From contig OX421966.1 of assembly GCA_949128115.1 (NCBI GenBank), forward strand, positions 37,527,042-37,591,041: a DNA stretch of 64,000 nucleotides. The letters are read 5' to 3'. Numbering within the stretch: position 1 is the stretch's first letter; each line of letters starts with the position of its first letter. The translations under genes were made by a program, and so were the position numbers. This DNA comes from Anaspis maculata (Eukaryota; Arthropoda; Insecta; Coleoptera; Scraptiidae). The notes under the pieces were generated by a model that had not been told where the DNA came from, did no database searches, and worked only from the letters and a program-made list of their open reading frames with translations. Positions 46,901 through 56,798 of the stretch are shown one piece after another.

Positions 46901-48199
46901 CCAAATTCACCGAAACCACTTTTTCATATAAAACGTGCGGGGTCCTTTGTAGTTCCAAATTTTGACTAATCGCTTTTCAAGGCAAAACATACGAAGAAGT
47001 AACGCGACTGCTTCAAGGCTATATATCGGCCGAAGTAAGCCTCAACCGTGCCGGCCATTGCAAAGACGATTGCTCGGATTATAAATTTTTAGAATATTCG
47101 GATCGACCAAAAAATGGCAAATTTGGCCACAACGCAAAGATGTGTCACCAAAGCGAATGCATTGGGAAAATTTTGAGCTGTAAATCCATGAAGAGCACCA
47201 GCATTTGTTTGTCTGTGAGAGCGCACGTAAGCGAACCGTTTGAACTTGTGCTGTGACACAATGTGTTACAGGATAGCTCGAGCTCGACATACAGACGTTA
47301 CCAAAGGAAAAATCAACAGTGTGCCAACACCAAGCGCACCACAGTGACAGAACAACTGGAATGGACTATCTTTCCGTTCTACCGAACATGTTCGTACTGC
47401 TTGTGCTTGTGCGATCAGGAGCATTTATCGGATAGATACGTCAACATGAGAGCCAGCCTTGCGGATATAAAAAACAACAGAGTAGTAACTGGATTGCGGT
47501 TCGTTAAGAGAAACCAAATAATCCACTTGCAAATACAAGAAGCCAAATTGTTACCTCACGGTCGAATCGATTCTAAAACTATCCACTGGGTTCCCGTTGA
47601 CAACTACACCAGGGACGACGTCTACGAACACCAAGACTATCATGTGTTTTCGCCGAAGAATCAAGCGACAGCCATAGACCTGGACGATATTGAAGCAGAC
47701 GAAGGGTCGCTAGTCACGGGTGTCAGGTTCAAAGAAATAGGAGTTCACTTGAACTTCGAAATTTTCACCACACACTTCAATTTCGACACCGGCAAATTAT
47801 CACAGCAAAGCCTTTACAAATATCACACCAATACTTCAAGGTATGATTTGGAACAAACATGCTTTGGGTTTTAACGGAGGATTTTATTACAGGACCAAAA
47901 TCAAGTTGGTCAAACCGGACATACCAACGCTAAGCCATTCGCCATCAGTTCCAGATTCGATCAGTGGTCAATATGTGGACCTGGTGAATTCAGATTTGGA
48001 CAAAGATCTTGGACAGACCACTGTGCCGTTTTTCGACGCCCAACCGGTTGAGTCCGTGCAGCCGTTGAGTGGGGCAGGGATTTTCCACAAAGGATTGAAG
48101 GATTTCGGTGGGTTTATCGCGCCAAAATTACTCACCTATGATTTCAGCAGACACATGCAAAAAGCGTTGTCTGAGACGAAGTCTCAACGTATTTTTTGA
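40956..48199 (+). CDS. Secreted protein of an insect-type uncharacterised family, seven coding exons (about 629 residues)
   Basis: Exons by GT/AG and frame: 40956-41189, 41352-41615, 41672-41816, 42258-42395, 46982-47214, 47272-47840, 47893-48199; the total of 1890 nt keeps one frame. The start at 40956 was chosen because it opens a signal peptide (MFGIQIITAFLAF, then a small-residue cleavage region). The exon 2 donor (GTACGA at 41616) is weak; the usual-looking GT two bases earlier breaks the frame. Exon 5 is Cys-rich (CKDDCSDYKF, MCHQSECIGKILSC). Exon 6 has TCSYCLCLCDQ and a repeated GLRFVKRNQIIHLQIQE / GVRFKEIGVHLNFEI pattern, suggesting a duplicated beta fold. The layout resembles the arthropod secreted proteins I recall as DUF4803; this was not checked. 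Function unknown. Introns 5 and 6 are only 57 and 52 bp; intron 4 is filled by a 4.5 kb palindrome. Confidence 0.82.
42076..42206. mobile_element. MITE, 131 bp, TA-flanked, in intron 3 of the secreted-protein gene
   Basis: The ends CCGGGTGTTTATGAA and TTATAAACACCCCG have TA at 42074-42075 and 42207-42208. GTCTGTGATCGC and GCGATCACAG continue the inverted repeat. Confidence 0.85.
45086..46302. mobile_element. Element nested in the right arm (AGGACTGAGTTC ends), TA-flanked
   Basis: The terminal repeats AGGACTGAGTTCATCGTTTC and GAAATGAAGAACTCAATCCT are imperfect, with TA at 45084-45085 and 46303-46304. The left arm lacks this segment at 43029-43031, which defines the insertion. Its right part (45950-46200) carries units similar to the ~130-bp units in the arms. 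It holds a Tc1/mariner-like remnant at 45438-45942. Confidence 0.78.
45438..45942 (+). mobile_element. Tc1/mariner (IS630)-type transposon, internally deleted
   Basis: The ends AAGGGTCTTTCAATAAGAGT and ACTCTCACTGAAGGACCC are imperfect inverted repeats flanked by TA (45436-45437 and 45943-45944). Between them, the plus strand encodes the C-terminal part of a DDE transposase: FQQDGATCHTA with a catalytic Asp, then, after frameshifts, NGDFNWPARSCDITSLNFFLWGY with the third acidic residue region, and KNKPRTIEALRDNI. The last part, 45579-45872, is an open 97-residue frame ending shortly before the right repeat. The N-terminal DNA-binding domain and the first Asp are deleted, so it is inactive. Confidence 0.85.
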
Positions 48200-49002
48200 A
48201 TTATTTTGTAGCTAGATAGGTACAATTGATGATAAGATAGTTCATACGGCAGCATTTTTTTCGCAATTGCAAGGTTACAACGGCCAGTAGGTACAGTCGA
48301 ATGCAATGATTGAGTTCAAACGGACAAATAACATTTTGTAAGCTTGCTTTCAAACGGAGCAGTGCGATTCCGAAAATAGTAATACAGGTTGCGATCCCGG
48401 AAAGTCGGATCAAAGCAGTACTACGGTTAATGAAATCTTTTATGAAGTTCACAAAAAACATTCTTTGACTTTTATTTTTGAAGTTATGGAAGATCAGGTC
48501 CTTCAAACCCTTCTGATTCACTTATACTTATTTCAAAAGACTTCAGCAAACTATAAGTGGCAGAATCACGAATGGAAAATATCAACTAGGTACTGGGCGT
48601 GCACTAGATTTTCACTACTATTCAAGCTGAGTCATGAAGTATAAAAATCCAATTAGCCAGAAAACGTATCCCAAGAAATTCCTTGATAGGAATCCGTGTG
48701 ACCATCTGCCTGACATCGGTTGAGAGGTATTTTCGAAGAAAATATATTTTCGAGGTTTCTAAGTCACCCTGTATAGCAAACAACAATGCAATATGTACAA
48801 ATCCAGTGATTGATATTTTTTCTCATAATTCTGCCACTACACTACATCACACTACACTACACCAAAATTCACTAAAATATCATAAAATAACAAAATTGAT
48901 TTAGGGGGGTTTGAAGGAGCAAGGAGTCCTTTTGAACCTTCATCATTTCAAAAAATATAGGTCAAAGAAACTTTCCATGATTATGGGCTTGATAAAAGAT
49001 TA
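48200..49002. other. Downstream flank of the secreted-protein gene
   Basis: No AATAAA was found soon after the stop codon. The stretch 48350-48500 resembles 39500-39670. A lone CACCCTGTATA end is seen at about 48766. A short CACTACACTACA repeat lies at 48836-48863. Confidence 0.4.
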
Positions 49003-49330
49003 TACCGAGCGTTCATAAATTGAATGGGTCAAGGGTGCATGTGAATTCAAAAACGTCTGTCGAAACAAGAGTAATTCTTTTGTAATAAATTTGTCCTTGT
49101 AAATTTGTCACACTTTGACAAGTTACGTCCCATATTATTGATCTCTGATCCTGCCATGAGCCCGTTTGTGTAAATCGGCGTAAATTTTGTGAATTTATGT
49201 ACCCCGAAAGATGGAACTACACCTCTTCAATAAAAAAAGTCAAGTTGAGCAGGTTGTCGTTCATCAAATCATCCACAAACCAGTGGCAGTATGGAAGACG
49301 TCTGGGGTGGTCTGCCGGCAATAGAGCTTG

Positions 49331-49555
49331 TTATGACTGCATTCTGTATTTTAATGGTTTCATGGCCAAGTCCTTCTTGACAATCTTCTGGCATGTTCCC
49401 AAAGAGAGTCCAATTTCTTGAGAGAGATGTCTCAAAGGTTTTGTAGGCTCTTGTTCCATACGTTGACGAACGTCATTAAGGACGAAGTCATATTGGTGAA
49501 ATAAGCGTTGCGAAATCAATCCGTCTGGGTTTATTCCTTGACGGATTATTACCAT
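49331..49555 (-). pseudogene. Transposase N-terminal helix-turn-helix fragment (Tc1/mariner type)
   Basis: A 74-residue minus-strand ORF includes DVRQRMEQEPTKPLRHLSQE, then IGLSLGTCQKIVKKDL. This matches the second helix-turn-helix pattern of IS630/Tc1/mariner transposases (R.LA..LG.S..TV.RILKKDL). The catalytic domain is absent. Its upstream part runs into the palindrome at 49475-49812, so the first ~25 codons are also present inverted at 49740-49812. It may be from the same transposase type as the C-terminal remnant at 45438-45942. Confidence 0.65.
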
Positions 49556-49812
49556 TTCGGTCTCTTTCGAAAGCTACAAGGATGTACTTTGGTTTGAGCC
49601 CATTGGAATTTCCGAAATCCAAAAATAATTTTTTCAAATGTCAAAATTTAATTTTTTTTTTTATTTCGGAAATGCCAATGAGCTCAAACCAAAGTACATC
49701 CTTGTAGCTTTCGGAAAAGACCAAAATGGTAAGAATCCGTCAAGGAATAAACCCAGACGGATTGATTTCGCAACGCTTATTTCACCAATATGACTCCGTC
49801 CTCAACAACTTT
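49475..49812. repeat. Near-perfect hairpin inside the ACCGAG-family long copy
   Basis: Arms at about 49475-49640 and 49660-49812 mirror each other: CATATTGGTGAAATAAGCGT against ACGCTTATTTCACCAATATG, and TACAAGGATGTACTTTGG against CCAAAGTACATCCTTGTA. The loop is T-rich (about 49645-49665). Confidence 0.88.
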
Positions 49813-50347
49813 TTCTGTGCGAACGGTTGACCTACTAGCACCTTTTTTGTGTGTCACAAGAAGCCAGTTTCACGAAACAGGCTGACGCAATGTGCAAGAC
49901 ACTTTCGAAACTTATCTGGTAGGTACTACTGCAAAATCTGTAGAGTGCTGCTGGAAATCTTTTAAACATAAACGCTGGCTGCATTCCCAAACTTCATTAT
50001 TTCTGGTGTGATTCTCTAAAAAATTACATTCCATAAAGGCTCTGTTACGTTGTTATTACCTAGGCAACAGCCAATGGCTGAGACGCATTTTTACATAATA
50101 GAGCGTTTATGGAATGTTATTTTTTACAGAATAGCACCATTCTTCGCAAACAAGTTCGAAAATACGCCTCGATGATGTAGGTCTCGTGCCCTGCCGTGAA
50201 AACCATATTTTAAATGTTCCCAAAACTGCGATTGGTTTGACCACTGACGTGGTTTGACAGATTACGAAAACCAAAAAATTACAGACAAAATCAACGATGC
50301 TAGTTCTGACAGACGTTTTCAAACTCACAGGCACCCTTGACCCATTT

Positions 50348-51095
50348 GCCACCCCCATTGACCCCCATTGACATGTTATCTAAGAAACATAATCTTATAT
50401 TGAATCCTCTGAAAACTAAGGCCATGTTGTTTGCTAGTAAAGTACGGAGAAACTTTCTTTTAAACCAGGAAGAGTTTTTGATTTCCGTACATGACACGGT
50501 CGTGCCTTTTGTGGATGCAGTGAAAAGTCTCGGAATTACTCTTGACATTGAATTTAGGTTCAAGGAGCATGTTAAGCAGCTGGTGCAAAGAGCTTACTCG
50601 GCGCTAAGGCTGATATACTCAAGTAGGCACTTTCTGACATTGCCCCTGAGAAAGTTACTTTGCGATTCATTCGTACTGTCGCATTTTAATTACTGTGACT
50701 TTCTTTACGGGTCCTGTTTGGATGTCAGCACCCAGAACAGAGTCCAGAAATTTCAAAATTCCTGCTGTAGGTACGTTTTCGGTCTCAGACGTTATGATCA
50801 TGTGTCACATGAAATAAATGAACTATTCTGGCTCAAAATGAGTAATCGTAGAAATCTTCATTTGGCCACTTTTGTTCACGGAATTCTCACAACAGCAAAC
50901 TCCTGCAATGCTTATTTGAAAAACAAGCTGATACCCAGGACCGCGATTCATGATGTTAACATTCGGAATTCTCAAAGGCTGACAATTCCTAAGCACCGAA
51001 CGACGTTATACAGGCGGTCTTTCAGTTACAGTTCGGTTGTTCAATATAATTCTATCCCGTTTGGTCTTCACACAGAGTCAAAAAACCTTTTCTGA
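50348..51095 (+). pseudogene. LINE-C ORF2 C-terminal part (RT end)
   Basis: The frame encodes the RT end after the catalytic motif: NPLKTKAMLFASK, VKSLGITLDIEFRFKEHV (thumb), SHFNYCDFLYGSCLD, and a C-terminal FGLRRYDHVSHEINELFWL block typical of Jockey/CR1 elements. Stop at 51093-51095. All of the endonuclease and the RT palm are missing through 5' truncation. The apparent first codons come from flanking transposon DNA, not from the LINE. Confidence 0.85.
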
Positions 51096-51202
51096 ACCAA
51101 ACTGAAAAATATGTTATTTGCGTCACAATACTCTTCTTGACATTTTTGTTACATTTGAATTTTTTTGTTCTCTTTCATCTTCGATTTCTTTTCTTTTTTC
51201 AT

Positions 51203-51560
51203 GATGTGTATACCTGTGAAATGCAACTGCGGTTGGTTGGTATTCGCTTGTTATATCTAATTTTAATTTTTGTAAATATTCACTGTAACTTTTTTTTTTC
51301 TTCTCTTCCATCATTGATTTTTTTTTTCATTCTTAATATGTATACCTGTAAGGTGCAACTGCGATTGGTATTCGCTTGTTATATCTCATTTTAATTTTTG
51401 TAAATATTCACTGGAATTTATTTATTTCTTTTCTCTTTCATCTTTGATTTTTTTTTTCTTTCTTCATGTGTATACCTGTGAAATGCAACTGCGGTTGGTA
51501 TTCGCTTGTTGGATTCAATTTTAATTTTTGTGAATATTCACCTTCACTTTTTAGAATATG
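51203..51560 (+). repeat. Three ~130-bp tandem repeats in the LINE-C 3' UTR
   Basis: GTATACCTGTGAAATGCAAC, then GGTATTCGCTTGTTATATCT and TTTTAATTTTTGTAAATATT recur at about 51205, 51340 and 51468, separated by T-rich spacers. Confidence 0.85.
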
Positions 51561-51742
51561 AATTGATTTATTTTAAATCTTACTACCGCTGTATAATAAT
51601 TTAATTTGTATACTTATACGTGGTTAAGTGGATTAGCCTCGCGGCTAGACTTCGCCACGCCAAAGAAATTTTTTTTTTTTGAATAAAAACCAATTATTAT
51701 TATTACTATTATTATTATTATTTAATTTATGAACTCTCGGTA

Positions 51743-53679
51743 TATATGTATAGTAGTGCCGTGCCGTGGTCTTGTTTTGATCCGCGACCTTCCAGGGTCA
51801 CTCTGTAAAAGATCTAGAGGAAAATACTATGGTGTGAATCATTTTGTTATCAATAATTATTATTGTGTCCTAAATTTAGGTACATGGTACATGTTTCGTA
51901 GTTTCCATATTGTGAAATAAACCAAGAAATAAATAAAAGTATATGCTCCGTCTCTGCTTGATGGTCTTTATAGCATAAAGCACAGGGAATTCCAACCGCT
52001 AGATGATGCTTCCAAATTTGAAATACTCTAGCAACTTCAACACCATCTGGGCGAGGGAAATTTCTGTATTTGTCCCATGGACCTGTATTTAAAATGAACT
52101 GCTGATCGCGATACCAGACCGGAAAATAAATAAGGCCATACAAGCACTACCATGATTGTTAACATAACAGAAGTTCTCAAAAGCCCACGGGAAATTTACA
52201 AGTTGCATCAAAAATTTTTGACCCTCAATCGATATTGTTACAAATTTTGGTTACCTTTATGAATTTGAACAAGTTGTATTCAGAGTTATTGAATCAAAGA
52301 TTATGAAAAGAGACCGAAACTGGGGTGTCTCAGAGTAGGTATGCACTTTTTGTTGAATCGTTGAATCTCAATGAAGCAAAAAACCTATAGAACTGCATAT
52401 CATTCATCCCTGAATCCTGATATGCATACAAGAATATCTCGTTAATTTCCCCTCCTCCATAATGCTCGTTGTTTACACAGCGGCGTCGTTTTTATCCAGG
52501 GCAGATTCCAGGCATTCCATTTCACGCCCCACTTGCCATTGCAGCGTGGCGGCATCCCCCATTCATCGGAGTTTCAACCCTCTAGTTTAGTTAATTATTG
52601 TGCCATAAGGAAATATTAGCTACCCACCGACACTGACGCATAACTGGCAAACGACACAAAAGACTGCCGCTACATCAACGTTATCCCGCTGAACGACTGG
52701 CACGGAATCCGAATTTGAATAACCCTTCATTTGGTTCATTAAGACGACGACGCAAAATTCCGGAAAAACTAAAATAACACACCACTGAATAACACGACTC
52801 CAACAACTGCAGTTAAGCGACAAGAAACCTCGTTCGATCCCGCAGCCGTCATTAAACTCGGCTCTCTACGAACTGCTTAAGCCGTTAATTCCCAACATTT
52901 AGATGTCCCCCCGTATGCTTAACCCAGTTTGGGACAAATCCAGCCATTACACTCTGCCTTTGGACACTTTTATATTTGATAGCAGTCTATCTATTTGCAG
53001 TTTATCTCGATTCCCCCATCTCTGCTCTGGCTGCTCCCATCTCGATATGTTTTTCCCATTTTCCTCTTGATTTGCTTGTCGGCCATTTCTGATCGTCCGC
53101 TCAATCTTATTATATTATCTATATGTATGTATAGTGGCAGCGGCGAACGGCTGTTCTCTGCGGAGAAAATGCTTTTTTGACAACATCCTGTTTATGTGTA
53201 TGTGTTCGTAAATTTGTAATGTAGGTATAAGTAGGCCACTCAGAACCCAGTGCAGAAAAAACACTTGACATCAGATCATGAATCACCCTGTATATTGAAT
53301 AGGAAACAAGAAGTTGACCGCACGTTCAGTGATATATTCTTTACTATTATTATTAGTCTATTATGAACAGTTTCCCGGAATCACTTTGGAAAACAAGAAT
53401 AAAGGGGAACGGAACTTTTCGAACCTGTATATGTCAAAAAATTGACATAATCATTTTATTTTAATATTTCGGCCGTGAACTTGACTTGCAATATGTCATT
53501 TGAAAGCCCCTAAAAAACTGTGTTCAGAACAGTTAAAAGTATTGCCCTATCTGTCATCTGTCAAATGATAAAGACTGTCAAAGTTCAAAACTTTACCAAT
53601 TAATTATTTAAAATCTATCAGACGGATTGAAACCAAAATTGACAGGGAGCAACACAACATAAAAGTCAAATTAAGTCTG
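51743..53679. other. Intergenic, little recognised
   Basis: No gene was identified. A minus-strand ORF (51850-52143) has one CALC...EHILL pattern reminiscent of a LINE zinc finger but no other support. A lone GATTCACCCTG or CAGGGTGATTC-type end flanked by TA occurs at about 53282-53292. Confidence 0.4.
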
Positions 53680-54500
53680 TAGTTGCAGTTTTCCACCATC
53701 CTTCAGTCAGGCGTTATGAATTTTTAAAATTTCTCCTGGCCGTTGCCACCCGAGACGGCCTCTCGCCCTGGCTTTGACCAGAACGAGTCGCTTTTGTAGT
53801 AGGACTCCACTCAAAAATTAATTCCTGCTCGGGGATCGACTTTTTATGAAAAACTGCAACTGATATCAAAAGTAAATTGGATTGGGCGTCGTGTAGGCCT
53901 ATTTTCAAAATCGATACGGTTCCGGTTTTCCAACGGTAATTTTTTTAAAATGAAACTTGCATATTCTGTGAATTTGAAAAAATGCACTGCAAACTTCGAC
54001 ATGCAGTGAGCCCATATACCTGAAATATTTATTTTACGTGCAGACATGCTTGGGATGAAAGTTGTGGAAAAGATTGAATTATTTTTAGAGGAAGAACTTT
54101 TGAAATCGGACTCACTGTTTTCCAGTTTTCCTCTGTGGAAAACCTGCAAAATTTCCAACTTTTTATCCCCTGAACAGATTTTCACCATTTTTTTTTAAAC
54201 AAGAGGTAACTGGTTCTTGAACATTCTCCAACCTTCTTTTTCCAAGTTCCCGGGAATTTTCCGGTTGAAAATGTAAAAGCGGCCTGGAGTCTCGAGACCG
54301 GACTTGAATTATGGAGTTTAAAAAAAAAAGCCTTGATTTACGATTTTCACAATATTAAGATGATTTGGAATAAGATTCGTGGTTTTCCCGAGAAATTCAA
54401 CTTTCCCTGACAAAATTTCTAATTTCCCACCCGAAGGGACGCTTCGAACAAAAATTTACATAGGTTCCTGGATACTAGTCGGGAAAGTTTTGGGGTGACA
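53680..54500 (+). repeat. Dispersed repeat, copy 2 (partner at 13385-14605)
   Basis: The same landmarks occur in the same order as in copy 1: GCCGTTGCCACCCGAGA, GGATTGGGCGTCGTGTAG, GATACGGTTCCGG and GGGGTGACACAACCGATTTT. It is directly followed by the half-palindrome at 54505. Confidence 0.65.
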
Positions 54501-54504
54501 CAAC

Positions 54505-54807
54505 CGATTTTTTATTTTCACAATACACACTTGACAAAATATGAAATAGTACCTTAGCTAAATTAGAGCATAAACAAGTCTTAGAGACGGACAGCTTCTT
54601 TCGGATTTTGAAAACATTCTGACATTTACATTTTGAAAAACCAAACGCCTGACCTACTATGTGCTTTGGAACATCATTTTGCACGCAGCCTACCGGATTT
54701 CGTGCATTATCGTGGGTGTTCTGACGCTGCTGTTGTGTGTGAAAGTTTCGCAGTTTAATTTTTTTTTCGTGTTTAATAACAAAAATTGTGATATTGATCC
54801 ATCATTA

Positions 54808-54870
<63 letters not shown>

Positions 54871-55576
54871 CCGTTTATTGTATACTTGAGAATACATGAT
54901 TCCCATGACAGTCATGGTCAGGTGGGATACAGCCATAATTTTGAACAGCACAGGTACAATGTAATCTCCATTGATGAAGATATAAGAAAAAACAAGACAA
55001 ACAATATCAAAAACAAACACTACTCATTTCTGCTAAAAGCCCTCAACTGCAAGACACCCACAGTGTAATTGAAAATTTTTCTACCTGAAGCCTTATTGAG
55101 ATTGTCTAGGGCGAAAAGCAGTTTTCTGAAAGTTCTCAAATTAGGTGGGAGAGAACATCTTATGCAGCGGTAAATGGGACATTCAAAAAACATGTGCTCC
55201 AGGGTCTCTTTTTTATTCATGTTACAGATGGAACAAATTTCTTTTTCAAGGATTTGATAGCAGACGTGCACAAGCTTGATGTAGCCCCTACCAAACATTC
55301 TCAACTGGGCGAGTATTCTGACCACAGCCATTGGAAAGACCACAGCATCATTATATTCAGATAAGCGTAAGGAATCAGAAAATAAATTAAAAAATATAGT
55401 TGCCATTTGAAAAACAAAACTTGACTGTCAGTGCTCAGAAGCATCATAATAAAACATTTTTTTCCCACTGTCGAATCATAGAAGACATTATACGATTTAA
55501 ACTGCTTTTTGATTTTTGAAGATCGGATAAGAAATAACGATGCTACAGCGGTGGCCGTTTTTTATGCACCCCTCTG
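54505..55576. mobile_element. Single arm of the 4836-6943 palindrome family, with LINE-D inserted
   Basis: Without LINE-D the segment matches the right arm of 4836-6943 in direct orientation (TCTTAGAGACGGACAGCTTC, GATCGGATAAG, TGCTACAGCGGTGGC) and ends at the same terminal ATGCACCCCTCTG. The opposite arm is absent. The base after the end is A, so no TA is seen on the right. Confidence 0.8.
54811..55345 (-). mobile_element. LINE-D: 5'-truncated LINE, minus strand
   Basis: It is flanked by 11-bp duplications CATCATTATAT at 54800-54810 and 55346-55356. The 3' end on the minus strand is an AAT repeat (plus strand ATT, 54811-54869). The coding part (about 55345-55065, minus) keeps a C-terminal zinc-finger motif ICSICNMNKKETLEHMFFEC. 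Everything upstream, including RT, is missing. Confidence 0.82.
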
Positions 55577-55689
55577 ATATTGCTTTTGACTCGGAGAGCA
55601 ATACCTTCGAGACACCTGTGCGGCGAAATCAAAAAACTCTTGTCAAGTTTTTAGTAACTTCAACTTGAGTTAAAATGCCGTGTCTGACT

Positions 55690-55800
55690 CAAGTTTTTTT
55701 TAATCGTCTATTTAACGTCCGCTTATTTCTGCAACGAGGCCTAACACCGACGCCGGTAAATGCTTTCCTCCACGATACTGGAAATTTTACCGAACCCGGG
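55690..55800. repeat. Short dispersed repeat, inverted relative at 63520-63640
   Basis: GAGGCCTAACACCGACGCCG and GTAAATGCTTTCCTCCAC match the reverse complement of CACCAGCGTCGGTGTTAGGC and GTGGAGGAAAGCATTCAC around 63560-63600. Type unknown; no ORF. Confidence 0.6.
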
Positions 55801-56798
55801 AAAATCCCTTCGGATCTAATATAAATGCCAACATTGCCAAGGGCAAGAAGGAGACCGAGTTTACCAGTTCCAACGATACCGCTCGACGCAGAATCTACCC
55901 AAGTGAAGTCTCTGAAGCCTTAAAAGTCCTCTATACGTTCAGAGCGGCTCCGACTGAAAGGCCCCTAAATCTAAGCCGGTAATTTTCTTTTAACTGGCGA
56001 CACTGGCGTTTGGAGTTTCACTTCATATCATCAACTCATAGAAACCGCTGACGGCAACCGAACGACGGGACATCAAAATTTGTGAAAACTAGACGTCGGA
56101 TTTTGGCGGGATATTTTTTTCAATTCGCAAACGAACCGCATCCCAAGTTGAGGGTGAGAATTTAAAAAAAAAATTGCTGAATTTTCTTGAAAATTTGCCA
56201 AAAAATGTTGAAATTGTAGCACGGCCCGGCCAATCTGACAGGAACGTCAATTGACGCTCTCGGTTTTGGCAAACTCAACACCTCGGAGCATTTCAACAGT
56301 GCTTCTGGAATGAAATTGACCATGTCAGCATGGGAAATTGAACCGTGGTCTCGAGGAGACTTTTGAGCATCCATCAGACATCAAAAACCAAAGAATTCTT
56401 CAAATTCCACGGCACTTTGATCGAATTTGGGGTAATTTCACAAAAACAGGCAAGTTGAGGGGGCAAAACACGTCTGGTGGATACTCACAGTATATTTACT
56501 ATATTTGCACTAGGGCCCGATTTTTACTGGCTTCACATTTCGAGAAAGGCCCTTTTTTCCATTTCCAGACACATCTCGTGGCGGCGCACAGTGGGGTATT
56601 TGGGTTAGAAAGTTGGCCAAAACTCAATTTCTTTAAAGTTCCCCAATTCAAAAAATTCTTGTCTCTTGTTATAGCGAAAAATTGAGTTTATAATGCATGT
56701 AAGTGAAGCTGTTGTAAGTATAACAATTGAGGTCTCCAATTTTCCGTTGTCTCTCTTTACTGTGACGTCATGCGTATAAGATACGGTTAATCGAGGTC

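Larger units (their letters stand above)
42408..46949. mobile_element. 4.5 kb palindromic element filling intron 4
   Basis: The ends AAAGGACCCCGCACGTTTT and AAAACGTGCGGGGTCCTTT are inverted copies. The left flank is GGTAAAGG and the right flank TTTGTAG, so the TA duplication is not perfectly clear. The left arm runs to about 44025, the right arm from 44076 with a 1217-bp insertion at 45086-46302. The arms contain imperfect tandem units of ~130 bp (42600-42960; mirrored 46370-46800) built on a GGGTCGAAATTGAGAAAA block, and the mirrored TTTTGCTGCAAGCACTAAAC landmark. ORFs such as 43747-44001 (-) and 44101-44310 (+) are mirror images. No transposase belongs to the palindrome itself. Confidence 0.9.
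50348..51719 (+). mobile_element. LINE-C: 5'-truncated Jockey/CR1-like LINE
   Basis: It begins inside the RT domain and ends with an AATAAAAACC block and an ATT-repeat tail (51690-51719). It splits the right end of the ACCGAG transposon: GACCCATTT on the left and TTTAATTTATG on the right, against the unbroken GACCCATTTAATTTATG at 10494-10510. The duplication is only about 4 bp (ATTT). Confidence 0.85.
49005..51740. mobile_element. Long copy of the ACCGAG-family transposon, with a LINE inserted in its right end
   Basis: The ends CCGAGCGTTCATAAATTGAA and AATTTATGAACTCTCGG are flanked by TA (49003-49004 and 51741-51742). Without LINE-C (50348-51719) the element is about 1364 bp. Its outer ~150-200 bp on each side match the 362-bp MITE at 10159-10520 in reverse. 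The extra middle (about 49160-50130) carries a transposase N-terminal fragment (49331-49555, minus) and an internal hairpin (49475-49812). This middle may be the original coding core or a separate insertion. Confidence 0.8.

Noticed and set aside
50337..50347. ATG at 50337 as the start of the LINE-C protein
   Set aside because: These codons lie in the transposon end interrupted by the LINE; the LINE begins at about 50348 and is 5'-truncated.
51850..52143. Minus-strand ORF with a CALC...EHILL pattern, possibly a LINE C-terminal zinc finger
   Set aside because: One short pattern without the final Cys and without RT or a tail; not enough to call.
52400..53260. Possible exons near 52500-53180
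   Set aside because: No frame shows sustained coding character or a recognisable motif between usable splice sites.
55800..55985. Open stretch encoding AKGKKETEFTSSNDTARRR, coding-like
   Set aside because: Short, no start, no recognised family and a stop soon after; left unannotated.
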